Under the pieces are notes generated by a model that was not told the origin of the DNA, searched no databases, and worked only from the letters and a program-made list of their open reading frames with translations. From Desulfotignum sp. (GTDB lineage Bacteria > Desulfobacterota > Desulfobacteria > Desulfobacterales > Desulfobacteraceae): a stretch of 64,000 bases of DNA. Shown here piece by piece: positions 8,977-18,076 of the stretch (position 1 is its first letter; each line of letters begins with the position of its first letter). Location: the NCBI GenBank assembly GCA_011390635.1, contig JAABSA010000018.1:1-64000 (forward strand), given 5' to 3'. Both the position numbers and the translations under genes were made by a program.

Positions 8977-10098
8977 TCATGAGACTTTCCGGGCATTCAA
9001 TGTCTGGTCAATCAAAGGGATGAATTTAAGGTTTGCTTTGGGAAAAGCAAACCTTTGGATTTCTGGAAGACTGATCCATTGATAGTCAATGGGACCGTTC
9101 AAGGTCACCTCTCCGGACATATAATCACAATAAAATACATCCATTTCAATCTTAAAATGGGTATAGGCATGCTTGATCCGGGTCAGAAATGATGAAATGC
9201 TGACATCAAGGCCGGTCTCTTCTTTGATTTCCCGGATACAGGCTGCACGGGCAGTTTCCCCTTTAAGGCGCTTGCCACCCGGAAATTCCCATAACCCGCC
9301 CAGAAGACCGGACAGTTTTCTTCTGGTCACCAGCAGTTTGCCGTTTTTTATGACAATGCCGGTGCTGATGCGGTGGCACGGGATTTTTTTTGTTTTCAAC
9401 CGCAACGGAAATGTCTGGATCTGGGCGGCAGACAGGGCACAGCAATTATCTGCAATGGGGCAGACGCTGCATGCCGGGACAGCTGGTGTGCATACCAGGG
9501 CCCCAAGTTCCATGACCGCCTGGTTGAAACGTCCCGGGTCATTCCGGTCCAGGAGGCTGTCGGCAATGGTTTGAAATTGTCTGTGTGCAGAAGAAAGATT
9601 CACCGGGACATCCAGGCACAGGAGTCTTGCCAGCACCCGTTTGACATTGGCATCCACCACGGCATGGGCCTGCCCGAATGCCATGCTCAAAACCGCAGAT
9701 GCAATATAATCCCCCACCCCGGGCAATGCTGTAAAATCCGAAAATCGGGAGGGAATACGGCCATGCAGATCCGATACAACCCTGCAGGCAGCCTTGTGCA
9801 GATTTCTGGCCCGGGCATAATATCCCAGGCCCTCCCACAATTTGAGCACCTGTTCCAAATCTGCTTTTGCCAGGTCCTCCAGAGTGGGAAATGCCTCCAC
9901 AAAGGCCAGAAAATAAGGCACCGCTGTTTTGACCCGGGTCTGCTGGAGCATCACCTCCGACACCCAGATGCGGTATGGGTCGGCATTTTCCCGCCAGGGA
10001 AGGTGCCGGTGGCAGGCATCATACCAGTGCACAAGATTCTTTCGGATGACAAGAAGATCGGCGTGGTTGAATTCCGACATTTTTTTCAGGTGGTTCAT
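8977..10098 (-). CDS. mutY: A/G-specific adenine DNA glycosylase MutY
   Basis: A 373-residue base-excision repair enzyme that removes adenine paired with 8-oxoguanine. The helix-hairpin-helix LPGVGDYIASAV and catalytic aspartate in VVDANVKRV are present, followed by the four-cysteine iron-sulfur motif CX6CX2CX5C (CTPAVPACSVCPIADNC). The C-terminal Nudix-fold domain recognises 8-oxoguanine. Here the Nudix box is fully intact (GX5EX7REIKEETGL), which is unusual for MutY and suggests that hydrolase activity may be retained. Two ATG codons, at 10098 and 10080, are possible starts and neither has a strong ribosome site. Confidence 0.93.
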   Translation of the reverse strand: MNHLKKMSEFNHADLLVIRKNLVHWYDACHRHLPWRENADPYRIWVSEVMLQQTRVKTAVPYFLAFVEAFPTLEDLAKADLEQVLKLWEGLGYYARARNLHKAACRVVSDLHGRIPSRFSDFTALPGVGDYIASAVLSMAFGQAHAVVDANVKRVLARLLCLDVPVNLSSAHRQFQTIADSLLDRNDPGRFNQAVMELGALVCTPAVPACSVCPIADNCCALSAAQIQTFPLRLKTKKIPCHRISTGIVIKNGKLLVTRRKLSGLLGGLWEFPGGKRLKGETARAACIREIKEETGLDVSISSFLTRIKHAYTHFKIEMDVFYCDYMSGEVTLNGPIDYQWISLPEIQRFAFPKANLKFIPLIDQTLNARKVS

Positions 10099-10163
10099 GT
10101 AACATTGTCCATAAAATTAAAGTTCCGGGCCGGCGGCAGCCAGGGCATATTTGGTTTTTACCT

Positions 10164-12119
10164 TCATTGTTTGATTGTCCGGACCTGCCCGGAGGGTTTA
10201 AAGCGTTTTACCTGATCAATAAATTTTTTAGTCGCATTGTCCGGACAGGTTCTGTGAAACCGGATCTGGATGTACATATCTGTTATGGCCCCGGCTTTTT
10301 GTCCAAGATCCGGCCTGTTTGTTTTTATCATTGCCAAAAAATCCATGGGCCCCTGACCAGGGTTTCTGGCCAGACCGATATGTTCCAGACGTGAGCAAAA
10401 AAGGGCATAGGCTTGTGCCACCGGATCTTTTTGATCCGGTTCAAAACGGTACAGAAAAAACCAGAAAAAACCAGCCATGACCAAACCACTGAGTGTCAGC
10501 AGCAAAATGGAAACCGTGCCTGATCCCCATGATGTGCCGAATCCCAGCTGCCGTAGCAGCGCTTTCTGTCCTGAAAAAGAATACCCGGTGAACCATGCCT
10601 CCCATGTAATATTCACAGCTTCCAGCATAAAGGTCATTTTTTTAAAAACAGAGAACACGGCAGGGCTGTCGGCAGAATAGGAAAATGAGCCGTCCGGGTT
10701 CCGCGCCAGGCGCTCGGGAGCCACAGCCAGCGTGGGATCGATTCTTGTCCAGCCTCTGTGCGGTAAAAATGCCTCCACCCAGGCATGGGCAAAGGACTGG
10801 CGGACCGTCAGATAATTGCCATAGGGATTGCGCTCTCCGCCCAGGTATCCGCCCACCACCCGGGCCGGCACATCCACAACATTGAGCATAAAGGCCAGTG
10901 CACCGGCATAATGCTCGCAATACCCCTGCCGGGTTTCAAGCAGAAATTCATCCACAGGATGGGTTCCGGTCTGAGGAGGGGTAAGGGTATAGGTAAAGTT
11001 GTTATCCTTGAAATAGGTGAGTATCCGTTGGATCTTTCCGCTGACATCAGGGATGTCCTGGGTCAGGGATCGGGCAAGGAGCCGGGCTTCGGGGTTGTTG
11101 TCATGGCCGGTAAACACCGGATCCGGTGCCCGGGCGCCTGTTTTTGCAGGATCCATTTCAGATGGACCAATGCGGGAAACCGCCTGATAGGTTTTTTTCC
11201 GGGTCACCCGGTATCGGGAATAAAGGGTGTGGCCTGTGGTAATATCCGTGCCGGGAGGCCCAAGCACCGGCCGATCCAGGGCAAAAAGCCATTGGCTTTT
11301 ATGGGGTTCCAGAATGATGGTATGGGACACAAGATTTACTGAATCAGGCTGGTCAGGGGGGATAAAAGAAGGATTTTTTACCGGATGCCACTGGGTGCCG
11401 TTGAAGGTGTCAAAAACAATTCCCCGCCAGTACAATGCATCTGTCGGCGGGAAAGACCCGTCAAATGAGACCCTGAAGGCCAGAGACTGGTCCCGTGCCA
11501 TGCGGGAAATGCTGCCCGGGGCCAGAATTTCCGAGAAACCGGATTTTCCGGCTCCGGGAGCTTCCATGCTGAACAATCCGTGCTGGAGCCGGGGGAAAAG
11601 CAGAAACAACAGGACCATCAAGGGAATGGCCTGGGCCAGAATGCGGCCGGACAGGATGATGCTGGACCTGAACCGGCCTCTGGGATGGTTGATGCGCACA
11701 AGGGCTGCGGTGGTGATAAAAACACTGAAAAACATGTATAGCACAATCCACAAAGATTCCGACCGGAACAGGCTGGTGATGATAATAAAGTAGGTGAGCA
11801 GCACCGTGATCATCCGGTGGCGGTGGGTGGCCATTTCAAATGGCTTGATGGCAGCCATGACAGCCATGAGCCCCACAAAGGCATCGGCATCGATTCTTAT
11901 CCTGAACGTGATCAAAAGCCCTGCTATGCCTGCCAGGGCAAGGACATGGCGCAGGATGGGTCCGGGAACCGGCCACCCGGCTTTAAGCCCTGCCAGTACA
12001 TATCCCCACATGACACAGCACCAGACAATAACCCACACCGGCAGTCCCGGTGTATGCGGGGCAATGGCAGCCGCCAGGGCTGCAATAATGGGAACCGCCT
12101 GAACATTGTCCCGGTTCAA
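10164..12119 (-). CDS. membrane-bound transglutaminase-like protein (DUF3488/TGc)
   Basis: A 651-residue membrane protein with about six N-terminal helices (residues 10-180), a large extracytoplasmic transglutaminase-like domain and one helix near residue 540. The cysteine protease-like triad is present: Cys in QGYCEHYAGA, His in SFAHAWVEA and Asp in WTRIDPTLAV. The family is regularly linked to DUF58 and MoxR genes, as here, but its substrate is not established. The start is taken as TTG at 12119, whose TTGA overlaps the stop of the DUF58 gene and which follows AAAGGAGG by four bases. A longer frame back to 12266 lies inside the upstream gene. Confidence 0.85.
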   Translation of the reverse strand: MNRDNVQAVPIIAALAAAIAPHTPGLPVWVIVWCCVMWGYVLAGLKAGWPVPGPILRHVLALAGIAGLLITFRIRIDADAFVGLMAVMAAIKPFEMATHRHRMITVLLTYFIIITSLFRSESLWIVLYMFFSVFITTAALVRINHPRGRFRSSIILSGRILAQAIPLMVLLFLLFPRLQHGLFSMEAPGAGKSGFSEILAPGSISRMARDQSLAFRVSFDGSFPPTDALYWRGIVFDTFNGTQWHPVKNPSFIPPDQPDSVNLVSHTIILEPHKSQWLFALDRPVLGPPGTDITTGHTLYSRYRVTRKKTYQAVSRIGPSEMDPAKTGARAPDPVFTGHDNNPEARLLARSLTQDIPDVSGKIQRILTYFKDNNFTYTLTPPQTGTHPVDEFLLETRQGYCEHYAGALAFMLNVVDVPARVVGGYLGGERNPYGNYLTVRQSFAHAWVEAFLPHRGWTRIDPTLAVAPERLARNPDGSFSYSADSPAVFSVFKKMTFMLEAVNITWEAWFTGYSFSGQKALLRQLGFGTSWGSGTVSILLLTLSGLVMAGFFWFFLYRFEPDQKDPVAQAYALFCSRLEHIGLARNPGQGPMDFLAMIKTNRPDLGQKAGAITDMYIQIRFHRTCPDNATKKFIDQVKRFKPSGQVRTIKQ

Positions 12120-13012
12120 GAGGCCTCCTTTTTTTGGTTGTACAGGGCAAGGGCCCGGAGACATTTTTTCTTGTGGGGTTGTCCTTTGCCCGGTTCTATC
12201 AGGATGCCGGGCAGCTTTAATCCATAGGGTTGTTCTTGGCTGTCCGCCGCAAGAACCATACCGCACAGCCGGGACAGCCTGTATTCGGTATCCCTGGAAT
12301 GCAGGGCATCAAAATCCAGCATGATGAAGCGGTCTGCTTTGGCTGTGAAGTCCTTGACAAAGATGCCCTGCCCCCGGGAAACCGCTTTCCAGGCGATGCG
12401 GCCCACATCATGGCCTGGCTGGTACAAAGACAGTCCCTGAAAATCATCCGGCCCGGCAGCCTGTGTTTCAGAAATTCCTCCGATACCGCCGCCCCCCCGG
12501 CCTGATCCGGCAGATCCTTTTACAGGAACCGGATACACAAGACAGGTCATGTGCACACAAAGCCTGGCCCCAATACGGAAGAATCCAAAAGGGAAAACAG
12601 AAGATACACGCAAAGGCCCCGGGCTGCATATCCCCCGTGTTGTGGTTTCTGTTGAAATGTCCAGGGTTTTTGTCCCGTTTTTCGGGATGGTTGTCCACAT
12701 ACCGGCCTGTTTTGGCAGGGCAATATGCACAGACACCCTTTCCTGGTTTTTTGCGTGCACCTGTATGGTAAATGCCGCTGTCTGGCCGGCAAAAACCGGC
12801 CTTGCAGCCACAAAGGTGATATCCATGCCTGCCAGGTTGTTCAACGAATAAAACAAGGATATCAGGGCCATACCCCCCAACAGGAAAACCAGGATAAAAC
12901 CGGCATTATTATTGTAGTTGACCGAACCGGCCATCATGGCCCCAAGGATGGTGAGAAAGAGCAGCCCATGCCGGGTGGGGCGGATAAAAATCTGTTTTCT
13001 GGTCAGGGTCAT
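12116..13012 (-). CDS. DUF58 family protein
   Basis: A 298-residue protein with two N-terminal membrane helices (about 14-32 and 37-57), a beta-rich region and the DUF58 core near residues 190-240, including GDDFQGLSLYQPGHDVGRI-like wording and VSRGQGIFVKDF. DUF58 is related to von Willebrand A domains and is encoded with MoxR ATPases in many bacteria, where the set is thought to act in assembly or maturation of envelope proteins. It lies 17 bases downstream of the moxR-like gene and overlaps the transglutaminase start. Confidence 0.85.
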   Translation of the reverse strand: MTLTRKQIFIRPTRHGLLFLTILGAMMAGSVNYNNNAGFILVFLLGGMALISLFYSLNNLAGMDITFVAARPVFAGQTAAFTIQVHAKNQERVSVHIALPKQAGMWTTIPKNGTKTLDISTETTTRGICSPGPLRVSSVFPFGFFRIGARLCVHMTCLVYPVPVKGSAGSGRGGGGIGGISETQAAGPDDFQGLSLYQPGHDVGRIAWKAVSRGQGIFVKDFTAKADRFIMLDFDALHSRDTEYRLSRLCGMVLAADSQEQPYGLKLPGILIEPGKGQPHKKKCLRALALYNQKKEAS

Positions 13013-13029
13013 GGATATTTTTGCCCGGC

Positions 13030-13950
13030 CTACACAGGTATGGGGATGGTTTTCAGCAGATCCCTGAGCCTGTCCGGGGAAAAATGTTCCAGGTCCGTGC
13101 TGGATCGCAGCCTGTGACAGGCAACCCAGGGCAGCATCTGCTGAAGATCTTCGGGCAGGGTGTGGTCCCGGCCGTGGAGATAGGCCCAGGCCCGGGAAAC
13201 CCGGGACAAAGACAGACCGGCCCTGGGGGACAGTCCGAACTGGAAGGTGCCCGATGTCCGGGTGAACTCCAGGATGTCCTGGAGATAATCCAAAAAAATG
13301 TCAGACACATGGACCTGTTCTACTTGTGCCTGGATTTTTAACACCCCGGTCGTGTCCATAAAAGGGTTTATTGCTGCCAGGGCAGGCTCTGCACCAGTGC
13401 CTTTTAAAATATTTTTTTCCGCTTTACGGCCAGGGTATCCCAGGTGGATGCGCATAAGGAACCGGTCCATCTGGGATTCAGGTAAAGGAAAAGTGCCGGC
13501 CTGCTCCAGGGGGTTCTGGGTGGCAATGACAAAAAACGGAGCCTCCAGTGCCCTTGTTTCTCCTTCAATGGTCACCTGTTCCTCTTCCATAGCTTCCAGC
13601 AAGGCGCTCTGGCTTTTGGGGGTGGCCCGGTTGATCTCATCGGCTAAAAACACCTGTGTGAAAATGGGGCCGGGATGAAAGGTGAAGGTGCCGGCATGCT
13701 GGTCAAAAACAGACATGCCCAGAATATCTCCGGGCAGAAGATCGGAGGTGAACTGCATGCGCTGGAATTTCAGTCCCATGCACCGGGCCAGCACCTTTGC
13801 CAGAGTAGTCTTGCCGATGCCGGGAAGGTCTTCAATGAGCAAATGGCCCCGGGCAAAAATACAGGCCAGTGCCAGACGGATCTGGGGTTCTTTTCCCAGG
13901 ACTACCGTGCCCACCTGCTGGACGATCTTTTCAAATTCCTGTGTCATCAT
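13030..13950 (-). CDS. MoxR-family AAA+ ATPase
   Basis: A 306-residue AAA+ ATPase of the MoxR group. Walker A is GIGKTTLAK (about residues 40-48), Walker B is VFLADEINRA, and sensor 1 is VIATQNPLEQAG. MoxR ATPases act as chaperone-like factors with partner proteins of the DUF58 or von Willebrand type, and the next gene is such a partner. It is the first gene of the three-gene operon, 20 bases after the aminopeptidase stop, so all four may be cotranscribed. Confidence 0.92.
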   Translation of the reverse strand: MMTQEFEKIVQQVGTVVLGKEPQIRLALACIFARGHLLIEDLPGIGKTTLAKVLARCMGLKFQRMQFTSDLLPGDILGMSVFDQHAGTFTFHPGPIFTQVFLADEINRATPKSQSALLEAMEEEQVTIEGETRALEAPFFVIATQNPLEQAGTFPLPESQMDRFLMRIHLGYPGRKAEKNILKGTGAEPALAAINPFMDTTGVLKIQAQVEQVHVSDIFLDYLQDILEFTRTSGTFQFGLSPRAGLSLSRVSRAWAYLHGRDHTLPEDLQQMLPWVACHRLRSSTDLEHFSPDRLRDLLKTIPIPV

Positions 13951-13970
13951 GGATTACCGGTTCCCCCAGA

Positions 13971-15509
13971 TCACTTTGGTTGTTCCCATTTTTTCCAGGA
14001 CCGGATCAGGGAGATAAAGGTCCTGACCCCGATGCCGGAAGGACCCTTGGGAATATAGGATTTTTCCGTAAAATCCCAGGCAGTACCTGCAATGTCCAGA
14101 TGTGCCCAGGGGGTTTTGTCCACAAATTTGGACAGGTAGGCAGCCGCGGTGATGGTGCCCCCGGGTTTGCCGCCTACATTTTTGATGTCCGCAACCTTGG
14201 ATTCGATCTGTTTTTCATAGTCCTTGTTCAACGGCAGGCGCCACAACGGTTCTCCGGCATCCTTGCCTGCGGCAACAAGACGTTCGCTCAAGGCATCGTT
14301 GTTGGAAACCAACCCGGAATAGTGATGGCCCAGGCCGATGATCACCGCCCCGGTCAAGGTGGCAATATCCACCACACAGTCAGGGGTGTAGGTTTTGATG
14401 CCGTACGCCAGGGCATCGGCCAGAATCATGCGGCCTTCTGCATCCGTGTTCACGATTTCCGATGTGACCCCGTTGTAATGGTGGATGATGTCACCCGGAT
14501 GGATGGCGCTGCTGCCGGACATGTTGTCCGTAGCCGGTACAATGGCCACCACCCGAAGATCGGGTTTTTCTTCTGCCACGGCGGCCATGGCGGTCAGAAC
14601 AGCCGCACCGCCGCACATGTCATATTTCATCTCTTCCATGCCGGAAGCAGGCTTGATGCTGATACCTCCTGAATCAAAGGTGACTCCCTTGCCCACCAGG
14701 AGCAGGGTATCCGTTTTTTTACCGGGACTGTATTCCAGAACCACCATGCAGGGCGGGGTGGATGATCCCTGGTTCACACCCAGGATACCGCCCATGCCCA
14801 GTTTTTGCATATCTTTTTTTCCCAGGCAGGTATATTTCAGGCCATGGGTTTTGGCCAGATCGGCTGCATAGTCTGCAAACTGTCCCGGGGTCCAGCCGTT
14901 GCCCGGTTCATTGGCCATATCCCGTGCCGCACAGGCGGCCCGGGCTGCGGTAACCCCCATTTTTGCCCCCTTGCGCACCGGTTTGACAAAAGTATCTGAA
15001 AAGAATTTGATATCTGCAAGCCCTTTATAGTCGGTTTTCTTTCTGGTGGTTTTTTTGTATTTGCCAAACCTGTAATCCCCTAAAAGAATGCCTTCTGCCA
15101 GGGCCTGGGATATTTTGTCCACAGGTACCTGCGGTATATGGGGCACACACACCAACAGGGTTTTTGCCTTGGTTTTTTCACAGGCCCTGGCTGTGTTTCC
15201 CCCGAGCCTGCGCAGGTTGTCCAGGATATCGGCCAGGTCTTTTTCGGGTTCAGCTTTTCCCATGCCCAGAACCAGGATCCGCTTGCCCCCTGTTTTTTTT
15301 TCTTTTGTATCTACATCGGGATAATACATGAGTTCTTCATCCATTTTGCCCAGAAAATCCCCCAGCTCATGGGCTTTTTTAACCCGGTCTTCTACCTTTG
15401 GATCACACACCGGGGGCATATCTTCTCTTTTGGTGGCAAAATAGACCACAAGATCGGATGCAATGGTGTCAATGGGTTTTTCAGTGACAGTCAGTCGGGT
15501 GGTTTCCAT
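13971..15509 (-). CDS. pepA: leucyl aminopeptidase (M17)
   Basis: A 512-residue cytosolic dizinc aminopeptidase. The C-terminal catalytic domain holds the family signature NTDAEGRMILADAL, which carries metal ligands and the catalytic arginine, and the catalytic lysine segment GKGVTFDSGGISIKP. The first 180 residues are the regulatory or DNA-binding-like N domain, slightly longer than usual and lysine-rich. The start at 15509 is favoured because GGAG lies six bases before it. Another ATG four codons upstream is less well placed. Role: turnover of peptides with N-terminal leucine or other residues. Confidence 0.93.
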   Translation of the reverse strand: METTRLTVTEKPIDTIASDLVVYFATKREDMPPVCDPKVEDRVKKAHELGDFLGKMDEELMYYPDVDTKEKKTGGKRILVLGMGKAEPEKDLADILDNLRRLGGNTARACEKTKAKTLLVCVPHIPQVPVDKISQALAEGILLGDYRFGKYKKTTRKKTDYKGLADIKFFSDTFVKPVRKGAKMGVTAARAACAARDMANEPGNGWTPGQFADYAADLAKTHGLKYTCLGKKDMQKLGMGGILGVNQGSSTPPCMVVLEYSPGKKTDTLLLVGKGVTFDSGGISIKPASGMEEMKYDMCGGAAVLTAMAAVAEEKPDLRVVAIVPATDNMSGSSAIHPGDIIHHYNGVTSEIVNTDAEGRMILADALAYGIKTYTPDCVVDIATLTGAVIIGLGHHYSGLVSNNDALSERLVAAGKDAGEPLWRLPLNKDYEKQIESKVADIKNVGGKPGGTITAAAYLSKFVDKTPWAHLDIAGTAWDFTEKSYIPKGPSGIGVRTFISLIRSWKKWEQPK

Positions 15510-15770
15510 GTTCATCTCCATTTGCTTGTGTATGATAACAAAACTGGTAACAATACCCTGATTATTACCATAGATACAAAAAGATGTCAGCTATTCCCAT
15601 GGAATGTTTTTTTCAGACACAGAAAATACAAAATCCATTGACTTTTAGCGGGGTTTCCTATTCTATCTTGAAAGGGAACATCTCAGGAAAACAAAGCAGC
15701 CACATGGAGTGGCAGCTGAAGTGGAGCATTCCCCAAAAAAATAATGCCTTAAAAACAAGGAGGAGAATAT

Positions 15771-16322
15771 ATGGAGAAAATGAAAGTGCGTGAACTCATG
15801 GTGACGACAGAGAAATTTCCAAAAATATCGGAGAACGCATCTTTGTTTGATGCGCTTTCAGCTTTGGAAACGGCCCAGGAGGAGTTTTTATCCGGAAAAG
15901 CCGAGCAGCGAAACCTGCTGGTGGAAAATGAAAAAAAACAGATCATCGGAAAAATTTCCCCCATTGATCTGTTCAAGGGACTGGAAAAAAATTACAACAA
16001 AGTGAATGTGGAAGAGACCCTTGGTAAATTCGGCCTCAAGTATATCTGGACTGCCATGCGGAAAGACTATAATTTATGGGAAAGTCCGTTCAAGGACCTG
16101 TGCCGCAAAGCCGGTGATGTGCATGTCAAAGACTTTGTCAATATTCCGGGAGAAGGCCAGACAGTCGGGGCGGAAGACAATCTTTCCAAATGCTTTCACC
16201 TGTTTGTTGTGAACCGGCATGACGCTCTCTTTGTCATGGAAAAAAATGAATTTGTGGGCATGCTGCGGTTTTCCGATGTGTACAAAGCAGTCTCCCGGAC
16301 AATGAAAGAATGCAGTTTTTGA
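15771..16322 (+). CDS. CBS-domain protein
   Basis: A 183-residue protein made of a CBS pair: the first unit covers about residues 5-70 (VRELMVTTEKFPKI, then LLVENEKKQIIGKISPIDL) and the second about 118-180 (VKDFVNIPGEG, ALFVMEKNEFVGMLRFSD). The linker between the units is unusually long. CBS pairs sense adenine nucleotides or other small ligands. No catalytic domain is attached. A strong AAGGAGGAG precedes the start. It is a single gene, tail to tail with the GntR regulator, and its partner is unknown. Confidence 0.82.
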   Translation: MEKMKVRELMVTTEKFPKISENASLFDALSALETAQEEFLSGKAEQRNLLVENEKKQIIGKISPIDLFKGLEKNYNKVNVEETLGKFGLKYIWTAMRKDYNLWESPFKDLCRKAGDVHVKDFVNIPGEGQTVGAEDNLSKCFHLFVVNRHDALFVMEKNEFVGMLRFSDVYKAVSRTMKECSF

Positions 16323-16400
16323 CAGTGACATGACAGCGGTCCGCCCGGAGCGATAGCCGGCACCACATCGAACAGTAAATCATGGTTTTGGATGGGATGG

Positions 16401-17111
16401 TCACATTTTCCTGCCTTTAAAAAAATCGCGCACAAAAGCAATATGGGTGTTCATGGATGTATAGGCCTTGTCCGGATCACGGGATGTGATGGCTTCGAGA
16501 ATGGCCCGATGCTGGGTCAATATTTTTTGAATATTTTCAGGATCTTCATATAAGCTGGTCAGGTTTTCCCTGATGCCGTGGAACAGATAATCATAAAAAT
16601 TGCGCATGATCAGGATGTGCAAAGGATTTTTGGCGGCATAGGCAATGGCCATGTGAAAGCTGGTGTCCGCCTCTGTGCCCAGACGTCCGGAACTCACTTC
16701 ATGCTGCATTTCATCAATACTCTGCGCCAGGGCGGTGATATCGGTTTCATCCGCCCGCTGGGCCGCCAGGGATGCGGCATTGCACTCCAGGCCCAATCGT
16801 ACCTCCAGCAGATCCACCAGGGAAGCGGACTGGGATTCCATGGCCTTGGCCAAAGGGTTTTCCTCCACCGCTTCCATGGGTTTGACAAAGGTGCCCTGCC
16901 CCTGTTTCTGGGTAATCAAACCCATGGTGACCAGGCGCTGGATCGCATCCCTGATGGTGGTGCGGGACACATTCATGGCCTGGGCCAGTTCCCGCTCCGT
17001 CATCAGTTTTTCCCCGGGCTTGAGTGTTCCCCTGTAAATGAGTTCCCGGATCTGATCAAATACCTGATCTGAAATACGCTTGGGCTTTATGGGCTTGATG
17101 GGTATGGTCAT
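16401..17111 (-). CDS. GntR/FadR-family transcriptional regulator (FCD domain)
   Basis: A 236-residue regulator with an N-terminal winged helix-turn-helix (about residues 14-75, including ERELAQAMNVSRTTIRDAIQ) and an all-helical FCD ligand domain (about 95-230) holding the Asp-Arg and His metal-binding positions typical of LldR, GlcC and PdhR. It is the last gene of the GlcD-GlcF-SDR set, and two identical TGGTACTACCA palindromes sit at the divergent promoters of the adjoining oxidation and transport operons. That operator is of the type used by LldR-like proteins. A 2-hydroxy or 2-oxo acid such as lactate is the likely effector, by inference. Confidence 0.85.
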   Translation of the reverse strand: MTIPIKPIKPKRISDQVFDQIRELIYRGTLKPGEKLMTERELAQAMNVSRTTIRDAIQRLVTMGLITQKQGQGTFVKPMEAVEENPLAKAMESQSASLVDLLEVRLGLECNAASLAAQRADETDITALAQSIDEMQHEVSSGRLGTEADTSFHMAIAYAAKNPLHILIMRNFYDYLFHGIRENLTSLYEDPENIQKILTQHRAILEAITSRDPDKAYTSMNTHIAFVRDFFKGRKM

Positions 17112-17211
17112 AATCCTTTGCTATATGGCGCTCCAGCTTTATTTGTCCAAGATGTAAACCAGAAATTATTCCCTATTCCATATATTTAATCAAGGTTTTT
17201 TTACTCACATT

Positions 17212-18048
17212 TTAATAGGTCAATACCATTCCGCCGTCAAACAAAAGATCCCCGCCCACCAGGTATTTTGAAAAACGGGAAAATCCGAATACAAACAGAT
17301 TGGCCACTTCCACCGGTGACATCATCTCCTTGACCCGGGAAGAACCCATCATGACATCGGTCACCACCTGTTCAGGAGTGATCCCCCGCTGTTTTGCCTG
17401 GGCCGCCACCTGGTTCAGGGCCAAAGGTGTTTTAACGAACCCGGAGCTGATGGTAAAAGACCGGATTTTTCCCTCACCCTCGGCGGATATGGACTGGCTC
17501 AAAGCCCGGAGCCCAAATTTGGTGATGTTGTAGACCGGTTTGTTTTTCGTACAGATGTGGGCATGGACTGATGCCATGTTGGCTATTGCGCCGGCGCCTG
17601 CCTGTTTCATATGGGGTATCACCAGCTGTGACAAAAAAAATGGGGTCCTGAGCATGAGTTTCTGCATCAGATCATAGGTTTCCATGGGAAAATTTTCCAC
17701 CGCATCAATGTGCTGGATCCCGGCGATATTGGCCAGGTATTTAATCTGCCCCAGTCCGGCTGCCTTTTCCACAGCCGCCCTCACCTGTGCATCATCGGTC
17801 AGGTCGGTTTTGATGAAGGTCATGTTTGCCCCGCCCAAAGCCTGTGCCATTTCAACTGTTTTTTCCCCTTCCGTCTCATTGATATCCAGGCCTGCCACGG
17901 TTACCCCGTTGACAGCTGCTGCAATGGAAACAGCCCGTCCGATACCGGTACCGCAGCCGCTCACAATACAGACATTTTGTTTGCCAAAATCATCATCTTC
18001 CAGTATCAGTATATCTTTTTTGGTGATTTCAGGTTCTTTGATTTCCAT
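17212..18048 (-). CDS. short-chain dehydrogenase, 3-hydroxybutyrate dehydrogenase-like
   Basis: A 278-residue NAD(P)-dependent dehydrogenase. The cofactor loop is SGCGTGIGRA (about 31-40), the catalytic serine lies in NMASVHAHI, and YNITKFG supplies the Tyr and Lys. The layout, with a C-terminal GGDLLFDGGMV, resembles bacterial D-3-hydroxybutyrate dehydrogenases, but the N-terminal 20 residues are extra. It sits 28 bases after the GlcF-like gene in the same operon, so the substrate may instead be another hydroxy acid handled by the cluster. Confidence 0.75.
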   Translation of the reverse strand: MEIKEPEITKKDILILEDDDFGKQNVCIVSGCGTGIGRAVSIAAAVNGVTVAGLDINETEGEKTVEMAQALGGANMTFIKTDLTDDAQVRAAVEKAAGLGQIKYLANIAGIQHIDAVENFPMETYDLMQKLMLRTPFFLSQLVIPHMKQAGAGAIANMASVHAHICTKNKPVYNITKFGLRALSQSISAEGEGKIRSFTISSGFVKTPLALNQVAAQAKQRGITPEQVVTDVMMGSSRVKEMMSPVEVANLFVFGFSRFSKYLVGGDLLFDGGMVLTY

Positions 18049-18076
18049 GGTGTTCTCCTTTCAGGTTGACAGACTT

